Assembly (NCBI GenBank): GCA_937891895.1
Contig: CALATN010000131.1
Coordinates: 1-16,364 of the forward strand
Direction of reading: 5' to 3'
Origin: an uncultured Clostridia bacterium
Lineage (GTDB): Bacteria > Bacillota > Clostridia > Oscillospirales > Ruminococcaceae
DNA length: 16,364 nt
The notes beneath the pieces are model-generated. The model saw nothing but the letters and a program-made list of their open reading frames with translations. It had not been told where the DNA came from and made no database searches. This document shows, one piece after another, positions 7,701 through 15,630 of this stretch (positions are counted from its first letter, which is position 1; every line of letters begins with the position of its first letter). A program made the position numbers and the translations under genes.

Positions 7701-9860
7701 AGCTTTATAAACAGCGATAACCTTTCCGAGCTGACCGAGGAGCAGAAAAAGCTTATTACCTTTGCTGAAAAGCTGTACAGAAAAATGACGGAAACAATTC
7801 TGGCAAAGGAGCTTAAAAGAGGTGACCTTGAAACTGAGTATTCAGGTGCGATTGACGGAATAAAGCGTATTTACGGCATAGACCATCTTGTGAAGATACT
7901 TTGTGCGTTGGGCGAATTGCCGCTTGAGCGTTCACTTTACGGCAATACAAAAACGAAAAAGGGTGCATTGAGTCATCTTCTCAGCGTTTGCCTGCCTGAC
8001 TATGAGGATAATGCTGAAAAGCTGAAATCAGCCGTAAAGGGTACAGGTATCAGCGAAAAACGCCTTATCGAAGCGGCAATGTATTCTCCCGAATGGCTGC
8101 CGATGGTGGGTGAATATCTTGGCTGGGAGGGCTTTTCCTCTGCATGCTATTATTTCATTGCACATATGAACGAGAAGTTTGACGACAAGCGTAAGGCAGT
8201 TATCGCAAAATATACTCCTCTTACAGATGAGGAGCTTAACGCAGGTGCATTTGATATAAGCTGGTTCAGAGCGGCTTATGATACCTTGGGCAAAAAGCGG
8301 TTTGATATGATTTATGATGCCGCAAAATATATTTCCGACGGTGCAAAACATTCAAGGGCAAGAAAATATGCAGACGCTGTTCTCGGCAAGTTTGAAACTG
8401 CTGAAACCGTCAAGACTATCGCCGATAAGCGTAACAAGGATTTGCTTATGGCGTATGCCCTTATTCCTATAAAGAATGAGGATGATATCTGTAATCGCTA
8501 TCTGTATTTACAGCAGTTCTTAAAGGAAAGCAAGAAGTTCGGCTCACAGCGAAGTGCAAGCGAGAAAAAGGCTGTTGAGATTGCAATGCAGAATCTTTCC
8601 ATAAATGCAGGTTATGCCGATGTGACAAGGCTTACGCTGAGAATGGAAACAAAACTTATTGATGACAGCCGTGAGCTTTTTGAAGATAAGGAAATTGGCG
8701 GAACAATATTCAGACTTGCAGTAGACGATACGGGCAAGGCGGAAATAATCTGCACAAAGGGCGGAAAGCAGCTTAAATCTGTTCCTGCAAAGCTTAAAAA
8801 GAATGAGTATATTGTAAGGCTTACAGAAACAAAGAAAAAGCTTGTTGAACAGTATCGCCGTACAAGAGTAATGTTTGAGCAGGCTATGGAGAATAGCACT
8901 GAATTTACAGTTGAGGAGCTTAATATACTCAGAAGAAACCCTGTTGTTCTGCCGATAATCAAAAATCTTGTGTTTGTCTGCGGAGATAAGCTTGGCTTCC
9001 TTGACGGAAACGAGCTTACCGATTATGCAGGAAATATCGTGAAGCTTTCCGACAGCGACAAGGTTATTGCTGCACATCCTTACGCTATTTACAAGGATGG
9101 TCACTGGTCAGATTATCAGAGACATCTGTTTGACAAGCAGCTTGTTCAGCCATTCCGTCAGGTGTTCAGAGAGCTTTATGTAAAGACAGTGGATGAAGCT
9201 GAAATGACACATTCGCTCCGTTATGCAGGAAATCAGATACAGCCTGCAAAGACGGTTGCCTGCCTTAAAACAAGACGTTGGGTAGCTGACGTTGAGGACG
9301 GCCTGCAGAAGGTTTACTATAAAGAAAATATTGTTGCACGAATTTACGCAATCGCAGATTGGTTTACTCCTGCGGATATCGAAGCACCTACTCTTGAATG
9401 GGTTGAATTCACCGACAGAAAAACAGGCAGGGCACTTGTTATCAAGGATATTCCCGATATAATTTTCTCAGAGGTAATGCGTGATGTTGATATGGCGGTA
9501 AGCGTTGCTCACGCAGGAGGCGTTGACCCTGAAACAAGCCACTCCACTGTTGAAATGCGTGCGGCTATTATTGAATTTACATTGCCGCTTTTCAAGCTTA
9601 CGAATGTTGAGATAAAGGGCAACCATGCACATATCAACGGAAAATACGGTGAATATACCCTTCATCTCGGCAGCGGAGTTATTCATAAAAAGGGCGGGGC
9701 AATGATAAATATTCTCCCTGTCCACAGCCAGCACAGAGGAAAGCTTTTCCTGCCGTTTGCGGATGAAGACCCGAAAACTGCGGAAATCATTACAAAGATG
9801 CTATTTCTTGCTGAGGACAGCAAGATAAAGGATCCAAGTATTTTGGCACAGATAAGGTGA
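4728..9860 (+). CDS. Giant DUF5724/DUF4132 (MolR/YehI-like) domain protein
   Basis: This is a 1710-residue soluble protein without signal peptide or membrane helices. The N-terminal 1000 or so residues are rich in alpha-helical, HEAT-like stretches (for example about 535-620, RRDAFKLINKIELADENYRQ and neighbours) and fit DUF5724. The last 330 residues carry the DUF4132 signature: PFRQVFRELYVKTVDE near 1478, HSLRYAGNQIQP near 1495, RDVDMAVSVAHAGGVDPE near 1585, YTLHLGSGVIHKKGG near 1643, and LPFADEDPKTAEI with IKDPSILAQIR at the C-terminus. E. coli YehI (MolR) has the same C-terminal domain; its biochemical role is unsettled. The ATG at 4728 has AGGAAGG ten nt upstream and follows the 139-aa gene by 1 nt; a second ATG at 4737 is too far from that site. 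Relatives are, from my memory, often near MoxR-type ATPase and VWA genes. None is present here. Confidence 0.85.
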   Translation: MAGMNENQERELGRKYHSEWEREKEAAVEKLSPELREFLEDCKKGTIGEMKSSLHKVFLDGMSNGTYKKPSEFFKAECSELFKGVIYPRREQVFYQIADNIQDWAYSESMHRRSMRSAVPVVICPKIMNMVHTLYGHDHFDVDMCDIIEEKNLTVEQVCHKKHSYYGFSDMHKVVAAEIDMGNERMIKLASDIIMDESEITVDHTIIYAVTKCHNFDLHEKLGKLLLAARLQEGLRQSICEAMDTGTKEAFFTLLDVIIENNLIRFSSVKRAVGMWLGFVEEETVKLERISDKSVNLIHDCIHDKDVCDEYLATEDTMKIYIALWAYGFHEAFYMLHLIKEYALHGSRHQILVAGYITAQLDNVMFSNIAAMAVVEEHKNDNEILAVYMKSFMCNCKYDILRVLGRANFAGIGNFDGSARVYAPLEPYFKSREEAEKMYGILLEIYNGMSKRSVDFSPCIFSWNSESLSRSDVVIRLAYIASTLRDNDKIDYVASLIPQIDYFRNSVVLLLLAQPETDEQRRILTAEVCDKEEYTRRDAFKLINKIELADENYRQLEDMLRYKNADMRSNCIKLLMKQNDDALFGSISKLISDKKEEKRTAALDIIIQISKDESRTSLFNKCIPLVKQNENTSAAERILIDNILPSEKSESDIPALYSDKDIYTPVIDEKFIEKAEQVFRKYFNGNEEDKPVWRTALAKLDEFVESHADEEFRYGYGGEIVTLGTAHSLFGVENGKRVMPFNEYWDKFYDEEIKTPVTLFKMMVSLCSEGNYDEYSVKCNKILEDIIGKQLTVRYEYKYFMKLFEICEYLLNKHSDKDELFYVSSAFMNRLMPIDNLSIKFKVNVNGTEKTGSAPILSYYPVRMLLIGIERTGDNIKLASEAFPLKYAFEQKDGFTITTIYGRAFYLTTMPLYHGISVHQYIHAAYHGIITEAQLYRILFTEQSHSYYSSPILGGALSVVSYVYAGARELEAAVDTRERSWERNRKFNEFRSFINSDNLSELTEEQKKLITFAEKLYRKMTETILAKELKRGDLETEYSGAIDGIKRIYGIDHLVKILCALGELPLERSLYGNTKTKKGALSHLLSVCLPDYEDNAEKLKSAVKGTGISEKRLIEAAMYSPEWLPMVGEYLGWEGFSSACYYFIAHMNEKFDDKRKAVIAKYTPLTDEELNAGAFDISWFRAAYDTLGKKRFDMIYDAAKYISDGAKHSRARKYADAVLGKFETAETVKTIADKRNKDLLMAYALIPIKNEDDICNRYLYLQQFLKESKKFGSQRSASEKKAVEIAMQNLSINAGYADVTRLTLRMETKLIDDSRELFEDKEIGGTIFRLAVDDTGKAEIICTKGGKQLKSVPAKLKKNEYIVRLTETKKKLVEQYRRTRVMFEQAMENSTEFTVEELNILRRNPVVLPIIKNLVFVCGDKLGFLDGNELTDYAGNIVKLSDSDKVIAAHPYAIYKDGHWSDYQRHLFDKQLVQPFRQVFRELYVKTVDEAEMTHSLRYAGNQIQPAKTVACLKTRRWVADVEDGLQKVYYKENIVARIYAIADWFTPADIEAPTLEWVEFTDRKTGRALVIKDIPDIIFSEVMRDVDMAVSVAHAGGVDPETSHSTVEMRAAIIEFTLPLFKLTNVEIKGNHAHINGKYGEYTLHLGSGVIHKKGGAMINILPVHSQHRGKLFLPFADEDPKTAEIITKMLFLAEDSKIKDPSILAQIR

Positions 9861-9886
9861 TATAGACTTATTTTTATTAAATAGTG

Positions 9887-9922
9887 AAAGCGGTTCTCAG
9901 CATTTACTGAGAACCGCTTTTG
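9887..9922 (+). terminator. Rho-independent terminator of the DUF4132 operon
   Basis: AAAGCGGTTCTCAG (9887-9900) pairs perfectly over 14 bp with CTGAGAACCGCTTT (9907-9920) across a CATTTA loop. The TTT end of the stem runs on into TTG. The A-run at the 5' side makes it potentially bidirectional. It begins 26 nt after the stop codon and marks the left edge of the AT-rich island. Confidence 0.9.
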
Positions 9923-10026
9923 TAATAAAAAAGTATAAAATACCTTATTAATTTAATTATATGTACAAATTAGGTATGAAATGATTAAATTTTGAAAAAT
10001 CATATGAGTATTGTGCTTAATATAGA

Positions 10027-10055
10027 TTGAATTATGAAAAAGGTTATGGTATTAT
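10027..10055 (+). promoter_or_regulatory. Putative promoter of the DUF4365 / nuclease-STAND island
   Basis: TTGAAT (10027-10032), a 17-bp spacer and TATTAT (10050-10055), with TGG just before the -10 as an extended element, lie about 85 nt upstream of the first island gene. The surrounding DNA is very AT-rich, so chance matches are easy. The rest of 9923-10140 shows only AT-rich sequence with no gene. Confidence 0.5.
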
Positions 10056-10140
10056 ATTTATGTAAATTTGTTTCTTACAAAATGAGATTGGTTTACAAGT
10101 ACATTTAAGGAATCTACATATTACATTAGGAGTAGTTAAT

Positions 10141-11082
10141 ATGTCATATGGAAAAATCAGATCAAGAAATCATATTTTAGGCGAACAGGCTATTAATTTT
10201 CTTCAACAATATATAATTCCAGATGAATGGGTTATTCGTCAAATGAATCCAGATTATGGAATTGATTTGGATGTAGAATTGTTTGATTATGAATGTGGTC
10301 AATGTGTAACATTAGGAGAGCATCTGTTCATGCAGGTTAAAGGTACAGAAACACCTATTTATGGGAAATTGAGGTCAGGAGATAGAAAAATTGATGTAAT
10401 CAAATATAAATTAGAGGTTTCTGAACTTGAACTTGTAAAAAAAATGGGGAGTGCTTTCCCTGTATTACTAATTGTAGTTGATTTAAGTAAGAATTGTGCA
10501 TATCAAATATGTTTAAATGATTATATTAAATTAGTTCTTCCAAAGCAAAATCCTAATTATAAAAATCAGAAAAGTGTTGTAATATATATTCCTTTAGAAA
10601 ATGAAGTGTTAGCTACAAATATTGAAGCTTTTAGGTGGTATTCTAAACGAATTAAGCTTTATTCTATGTTTCATGAGATGCTTGTTGATATCGAAGATTT
10701 CAAATATATGGATAATAAAGAACTAGTTGAGAGTGGAAAAAAATTTGTTGAATATTATCGCCAATATAATACGTTAAAAAATTGTTCAGTATTTTTATTA
10801 AGAAAATTATTTGATAAGATAGATTACTTATATAATAATAATTATATTTCAAAAGCTGCTAGTAATCATATGCAATATGTATTGGGAAATAAAGCTAATT
10901 GGGAAAATGAATGGGTCAGTATAGACTTATTTGGTGAAGAAAAAATAAACGCATGTATGTATGCACAAATGTACAGTATAAATGAATTGGGAAACTATAT
11001 TATTCATTGTAGTGGAATGTTTGAAACATATTGGAGAAAATGGTATATGCCTAGTTTGCTCCTTGAATCCAATAACGGATAA
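10141..11082 (+). CDS. DUF4365 domain protein, PD-(D/E)XK nuclease-like
   Basis: This 313-residue protein has an N-terminal domain (about 1-165) matching DUF4365: a helix with GEQAINFLQQYI (E15), W30, then NPDYGIDLDVELFD (D42) and, after a turn, HLFMQVKGTETP (Q65, K67). The D...QxK arrangement is the usual active site of Mrr/PD-(D/E)XK nucleases, so DNA cleavage is a reasonable prediction. The C-terminal half (about 170-313) is helical, aromatic-rich and unrecognised, and could bind a partner or target. AGGAG lies about ten nt before the ATG. The codons are far more AT-rich than in the DUF4132 gene, a sign of transfer. The next gene follows after 137 nt in the same direction and also carries a nuclease domain. 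A two-gene defence cassette is likely but inferred. Confidence 0.82.
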   Translation: MSYGKIRSRNHILGEQAINFLQQYIIPDEWVIRQMNPDYGIDLDVELFDYECGQCVTLGEHLFMQVKGTETPIYGKLRSGDRKIDVIKYKLEVSELELVKKMGSAFPVLLIVVDLSKNCAYQICLNDYIKLVLPKQNPNYKNQKSVVIYIPLENEVLATNIEAFRWYSKRIKLYSMFHEMLVDIEDFKYMDNKELVESGKKFVEYYRQYNTLKNCSVFLLRKLFDKIDYLYNNNYISKAASNHMQYVLGNKANWENEWVSIDLFGEEKINACMYAQMYSINELGNYIIHCSGMFETYWRKWYMPSLLLESNNG

Positions 11083-11219
11083 TTAATGATTTTATGATAA
11101 CAACTAAAAAAATTTGAAGTAAATAAATATTCATTTTATTAATTGCCTAACATAGTTTCTAAAAAATAGAATGTGTTGGTGAATTTATAAAAGATAACTA
11201 TATTAAAATAGGTGATAAA

Positions 11220-13547
11220 ATGCTGAATTATGAAAATTTAAATGATATTGAATTTGAATATTTATGTCAAGACATTATGCAAGCTAAACTTAATATTAAT
11301 TTGAGAAGATTTGCTCAGGGAAAAGATGGTGGTATTGATTTAACAGATAATATAACTACATATAGTATAGTTGTACAAATAAAGCACTATATAAAATCAT
11401 CGGTTTCTCAACTAATTACTTCATTAAAAAAAGAATTGCCCAAAATTAAAAAAATAAATCCAAATCAATATTATATATGCTGTTCAAAAGCACTGACACC
11501 ACAAGCAACAAATGAAATATATTCTATATTTCAGGATTATATGGAATCTGAAAAAAATATTATTACACTAATAGAGATAGATGATTTTCTTTCCAAGAGT
11601 GAAAATAGTGGGATTTTAAAAAAACATTATAAACTATGGATAGAATCTACAAATATTCTTGAAGAATTGACAAATAATGATATCTTTGTTGATTGTGAAG
11701 TTTTATTGTCTGATGTTAAAAATCAAAATAAATTTTTTGTTAAAACTGAAGCGTATAATAAGTCATTGGAATGTTTAGAGCATAATAAAACCTTATTCAT
11801 TACTGGCAATCCTGGAGTAGGTAAAACGATGACTTCTAATATGTTGGCATTATACTATGCAGCGAATGGATATAGGATAAGATATACAACAAACAATGAT
11901 GACTTAAATTCATTAAAGAAGTCATTGTCGCGAAATCCTGATATAAAGGAACTAATTTTGGTTGATGATTGCTTTGGACAAGCATATTTTCAAATGAAAG
12001 GATGTCAGAATAAAGAACTACTTGCATTAATCAAATATGTTAGTTTAACAAGACATAAATTGCTCATTCTTAATTCAAGGGTAACGATTTTTCAAGAAGC
12101 CAAAGAACGTCATCCTGAATTAGTGAAAAGTTTAGAAAATGAGGAATATAAAGTATTTATCATTGATATGACAGCTATGTCTAATGTTGAAAAAGCAAAG
12201 ATATTTTATAATCATCTTTCTTTTAATAATATTGAAGATGAATATTTTTTAGAAATAAAAAAAGACAAGCGATATAGAAATATTATAAATCATCATAATT
12301 ATAATCCACGATTGGTTGAATTTATTTGTAATCCTCGCAGATACAAATCAGTTCCATCTAAAGAATATTATAATTTTATACTTCAGCAATTAAATAATCC
12401 ACGACAGATTTGGAAGGATGAATATGAGCGTAAACTTCAAAAAACTGATAGAATATTGCTAATGACAGTATATTCGCTTTCAGATGTTGAAGTAACAATA
12501 GAAACAGCACAGAAATCATTTAATAAAAGAATAGCTGTTGAAGAAGATATTGATCAAACCATTAATCAATTTGAAGCTTCGTTAATCAGACTTATGGGCA
12601 GTTTTATTCATATTATGGATAAAAAGGGGATAATGAAAATTTCAATGCTTAATCCATCTATTAACGATTATTTAGATTGTAGAATGAAAGAAAATGATAT
12701 CGAGAAACAACAGCTTATTCAAAATGCATATTCTATTCAACAGTTAAAAAGAGTGATGACAGAAAAAGAGTTTTCTGATTATGCCATTCAAATATTAAAA
12801 AATAAAACAGTAAATAATTATGAGTTTAGTGATAGTAATCAAAAATTAGCCTTTATTGCATATTATGTTTCTAAATTCGATATATTTGAAGATTGCTATG
12901 CGGATATTATTCATTCATATTTGTGGGATACACCATCACTATCTTTTTCAAATAAAGTAGAAGTCAATAAAACAGCAATTATTAAAATGCTCATGAAAAC
13001 AGAAATTTGTGAATTTTTTCAAATAATTGATTATTTATTAAATGAAGATCATCTCGAAGCAATGTTAAGTAGTTTGTATTTTGAAGAGCTTATTTATATA
13101 ATCAAACATATGGATTGTTATTTTGTTGGTGAACATCGTAATAAATATTTGCAAATTGTAATAAAGCGGCTTGAAGATGAAATTGAAGATTATTGTAGTA
13201 ATGTTGATGCTGATGATTATTATAATTATATAAATATGTCAGATATTATTGAAGAAGCAACTGATTATAACGAATATGACGATTCTATAGATATTGACAC
13301 ATATGATGCAGAAAGAACTATTGAAGATATAATAAGTGATCTTGTAATAGAATTTATTGATGAGCAGTTAAGTGATTTGCCTGAAGATATTGAGATACAG
13401 CAATCTTTCTTGAATTCATTAAACATAGGTATAAATGGCATTTCATATATTGTTGATTCATATATAAATGATGATTGTAATAATAAGCGTGTATATGATC
13501 GGCATATAGAAAGTGATGATGAAATTGATTATATTTTTGAAAGATAA
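11220..13547 (+). CDS. Mrr-like restriction endonuclease fused to STAND (nSTAND3-like) P-loop NTPase; candidate Avs-type phage sensor
   Basis: This is a 775-residue three-part protein. Residues about 1-130 form a PD-(D/E)XK (Mrr-like) nuclease: FEYLCQDIM, RFAQGKDGGIDL (D40) and SIVVQIKHYIKSS (Q53, K55), then KELPKIKKINPNQYYICCSK. Residues about 165-400 form the NTPase: Walker A GNPGVGKT (196-203), Walker B ELILVDDCFGQ (D249, D250), and LLILNSRVTIF (R287) as a likely sensor or arginine element. This fits the STAND class known as nSTAND3. The rest (about 400-775) is helical and presumably the target-recognition arm, with a strongly acidic stretch at about 655-715. In Avs systems, STAND proteins oligomerise on binding a phage protein and switch on an N-terminal nuclease; the same logic is inferred here. 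AGGTGAT precedes the ATG. No strong own promoter is seen, only a weak TTGGTG/17/TATATT candidate upstream. Confidence 0.87.
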   Translation: MLNYENLNDIEFEYLCQDIMQAKLNINLRRFAQGKDGGIDLTDNITTYSIVVQIKHYIKSSVSQLITSLKKELPKIKKINPNQYYICCSKALTPQATNEIYSIFQDYMESEKNIITLIEIDDFLSKSENSGILKKHYKLWIESTNILEELTNNDIFVDCEVLLSDVKNQNKFFVKTEAYNKSLECLEHNKTLFITGNPGVGKTMTSNMLALYYAANGYRIRYTTNNDDLNSLKKSLSRNPDIKELILVDDCFGQAYFQMKGCQNKELLALIKYVSLTRHKLLILNSRVTIFQEAKERHPELVKSLENEEYKVFIIDMTAMSNVEKAKIFYNHLSFNNIEDEYFLEIKKDKRYRNIINHHNYNPRLVEFICNPRRYKSVPSKEYYNFILQQLNNPRQIWKDEYERKLQKTDRILLMTVYSLSDVEVTIETAQKSFNKRIAVEEDIDQTINQFEASLIRLMGSFIHIMDKKGIMKISMLNPSINDYLDCRMKENDIEKQQLIQNAYSIQQLKRVMTEKEFSDYAIQILKNKTVNNYEFSDSNQKLAFIAYYVSKFDIFEDCYADIIHSYLWDTPSLSFSNKVEVNKTAIIKMLMKTEICEFFQIIDYLLNEDHLEAMLSSLYFEELIYIIKHMDCYFVGEHRNKYLQIVIKRLEDEIEDYCSNVDADDYYNYINMSDIIEEATDYNEYDDSIDIDTYDAERTIEDIISDLVIEFIDEQLSDLPEDIEIQQSFLNSLNIGINGISYIVDSYINDDCNNKRVYDRHIESDDEIDYIFER

Positions 13548-13670
13548 AGATTTTAGTATTTTGAATTATGAAAATCTAGGTATATATAGTTAATTTTTAT
13601 ACGCTTGATTACATACCCTCTATTTAACAAAATATAAATTTATGTTATAAAACAAACCGAGGTGAACTCT

Positions 13671-14372
13671 ATGCCGCTGACAATAGCAATATGCGATGAC
13701 AATGAAAATCAGATAAAAGAGCTGCGCCGTCTGCTTGATGAATGGTCAGCGGATAAGCCTTTTGCTCTTGCAATAGACGAATACATAAGTGCAGAGAGTT
13801 TTCTTTTCAGCTACCCCGACAAGCCCTGTGACCTGCTCCTGCTTGACATTGAGATGAAACAGCTTAATGGTATGGAGCTTGCCAAAAAGCTTCGTTCTGA
13901 TGGAGATATGCTTCCTATCGTATTCATAACAGGCTACTCGGATTATATTGGCGACGGCTACGAGGTCGAAGCCTTGCATTATCTTTTAAAGCCTGTGGAC
14001 AAGCTAAAGCTGTTTGCTGTCCTTGACCGTTATATTAAGCGGCACACTCCTGAAAATGAGATTACAATCAAATGCGAGGATAAAACCTTGCACATTTCAC
14101 CTGATATGATTATGTACTGTGAAGCCGTGGGCAAGAAAACTCACATCCACACTAAAGAGCAAGTTATGATATGCGAAACAGGTATCGGTAATTTCAGCAG
14201 CAATCTTAGTTCTGACTTTATTTCCTGCCACCGTTCCTATATTGTAAATCTGAGGTATGTAAGGAGTATTGGAAAGACGGAGATTGTGCTTGATAATGGT
14301 GAAAATATTCCGCTTTCAAGGCGTCTGTATAGGGAGGTAAATAATGAGTTTATTAAGTATTATGCAAAATAA
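13671..14372 (+). CDS. LytTR-family response regulator (AgrA-like)
   Basis: This is a 233-residue response regulator. The receiver domain (about 1-118) has the acidic pocket D9 D10 (AICDDNENQ), phosphoacceptor D59 (LLLLDIEM), T87 (VFITGYSD) and K107 (YLLKPVD). The DNA-binding LytTR domain occupies about 122-233 (FISCHRSYIVNLRYVRSI and IPLSRRLYREVNNEF are typical). The start is set at the ATG at 13671, because the upstream GTG at 13662 lies inside the GAGGTGA ribosome binding site at 13659-13665. A weak promoter (TTAACA at 13624, 16 bp, TATAAA at 13646) may lie directly upstream, but its leader would be very short. The gene end overlaps the next start by 29 nt. Codon use is less AT-rich than the island before it. 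A cognate kinase lies two genes down. Confidence 0.93.
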   Translation: MPLTIAICDDNENQIKELRRLLDEWSADKPFALAIDEYISAESFLFSYPDKPCDLLLLDIEMKQLNGMELAKKLRSDGDMLPIVFITGYSDYIGDGYEVEALHYLLKPVDKLKLFAVLDRYIKRHTPENEITIKCEDKTLHISPDMIMYCEAVGKKTHIHTKEQVMICETGIGNFSSNLSSDFISCHRSYIVNLRYVRSIGKTEIVLDNGENIPLSRRLYREVNNEFIKYYAK

Positions 14373-15609
14373 GAATTTACCTAAAATTAAAATAATGAAC
14401 AGTATAAATGTAGATGAGTATCCTTGGTGTAATTCTGCAATAATGTTTTCGGTGAAAAACGGAAAAGCATTGCTAAAGCATGTGTGCAGTGATATTGATG
14501 ACGATTATTGTTATAAATCACATTTGGTACTGAATAACAGACCTTTATTACAAGCGGCTAATCCCTATTGTCCCACTTGTTCAGGACTTCTTGCAGCTGG
14601 ATATGGAATTGAAAATATTGATTGTGAAGAACTTGAACTGGTAAGAACTAATATAAATTCTGAATACATTGATATAAAAACATCAGCAAAATTATTAGAG
14701 CCGCTTTTAGGTCTTCTTCCCGATGGAATATACTTGTTAGCGGATGTTCCTCACTATCCGACCGATGGCAGTGATAAATTCTTTTATGATATTTCTAATG
14801 ATGCTGCAAGGGTTGCTGCTACTTGTTCAAGCTACTACAATCATGAATTTTTAAATGTTGTTGATGGATTTCCTGCTTACATTTACCCTACACAGTCCGA
14901 TAAATGTATCAGCAAAGAACGTGTTGATTACTATGTTGAATTATTAAAAAGCAGTAATAATCCTCCACGTGCTATTGCATATTACGAAAACGGTTTTATA
15001 AGTGCATTGCTTGACGGACATCATAAGGCAATTGCGGCAGCAATTCTTGGTATTCCAATAAATTGTCTTACCATAATAAAAGGTTCAGAGTGCAGTTATA
15101 CTGATTCAAGTGGTAATAAAACAGAAAAATTGTTGTTTTCCTCAATTGAAATACCTAATGAATTTAAGCAAATTTTGAAGGCAAATACCCCTGACTTTGT
15201 AAATATTGAGACAAAAAATTATCAGCTTGTACATAATATACTAACTTATATAAAACCTAAAATAAGTGCTTATCCAACAGTAAGTGAACTTGCGAATATA
15301 TATACCATACTAGAAGGTGTAGAAATAACAGATGAGTTAATCGATAGTTTATGGGAAGAAAAAAACAATGAAAATATGTTTAAAATTAAGTACATACTAA
15401 TTTATTTTTCGTCTGTTGACAAGGAAAAGGCGTACAGCCTTGCAAAGAAAATTATTACTGATGGCTCATGTGAATTCCCTTTGAAGGAAGCTTACAGGAT
15501 TTTACTTACAAACAAAAATCCACAAATAGAAAATTTATTTATTGATTATCTTGTCAACCACACCAGTAAGGATGAATGCTGGGATATTGTGAATTCGTAT
15601 TGGGATTAG
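14344..15609 (+). CDS. Unrecognised 421-aa protein with ParB-like DGHHK motif and CPTC knuckle
   Basis: The start lies inside the end of the response regulator gene, with GGGAGG six nt before the ATG, so it is translationally coupled. No family is named with confidence. Visible parts: a CPTC pair (C76, C79) in NPYCPTCSGLLAAGYG, possibly half of a metal site; a middle region with LLADVPHYPTDGSDKFFYDI; ISALLDGHHKAIAAAILGIP (D224, G225, H226, H227, K228), which resembles the GHHR-type phosphate-binding motif of ParB/sulfiredoxin-fold domains; and a helical C-terminus (about 290-421, KYILIYFSSVDKEKAYSLAK, then YRILLTNKNPQIENLFIDYL) that looks like HEAT-type repeats. There is no membrane segment or signal peptide. 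The DNA is more AT-rich than the regulator and kinase either side, so it may have been inserted between them. Function unknown. Confidence 0.82.
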   Translation: MSLLSIMQNKNLPKIKIMNSINVDEYPWCNSAIMFSVKNGKALLKHVCSDIDDDYCYKSHLVLNNRPLLQAANPYCPTCSGLLAAGYGIENIDCEELELVRTNINSEYIDIKTSAKLLEPLLGLLPDGIYLLADVPHYPTDGSDKFFYDISNDAARVAATCSSYYNHEFLNVVDGFPAYIYPTQSDKCISKERVDYYVELLKSSNNPPRAIAYYENGFISALLDGHHKAIAAAILGIPINCLTIIKGSECSYTDSSGNKTEKLLFSSIEIPNEFKQILKANTPDFVNIETKNYQLVHNILTYIKPKISAYPTVSELANIYTILEGVEITDELIDSLWEEKNNENMFKIKYILIYFSSVDKEKAYSLAKKIITDGSCEFPLKEAYRILLTNKNPQIENLFIDYLVNHTSKDECWDIVNSYWD

Positions 15610-15630
15610 CTCTACAAGAAAGGATAAGTT

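Noticed and set aside
8544..9104. Long minus-strand open frame (186 codons) inside the DUF4132 gene, and similar long antisense frames elsewhere (for example 1457-2074 on the plus strand).
   Set aside because: They are shadows of strongly supported genes: Cys/Phe/Leu-rich or low-complexity products, no ribosome binding site, no family resemblance.
11083..11219. Possible small gene or RNA in the 137-nt gap between the two island genes; TTTCTA and TAGAA can form a weak hairpin near 11155-11170.
   Set aside because: No open frame with a ribosome binding site, and the pairing is too short to be meaningful.
10027..13574. A 14-bp direct repeat TTGAATTATGAAAA at 10027-10040 and 13561-13574 flanks the AT-rich island and could be an attachment or target-site repeat.
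   Set aside because: A near-identical string (TGAATTATGAAAAT) also occurs at 11224-11237 inside the start of the nuclease-STAND gene, and such repeats arise easily in DNA this AT-rich. There is no integrase or transposase.
13548..13577. Possible terminator: AGATTTT and AAAATCT can pair 7 bp right after the island's last gene.
   Set aside because: The stem is only A/T-rich, the loop is 16 nt and no T-run follows, so it is unlikely to stop transcription.
13662..13670. GTG start adding three residues to the LytTR regulator.
   Set aside because: The GTG is part of the GAGGTGA ribosome binding site that serves the ATG at 13671.
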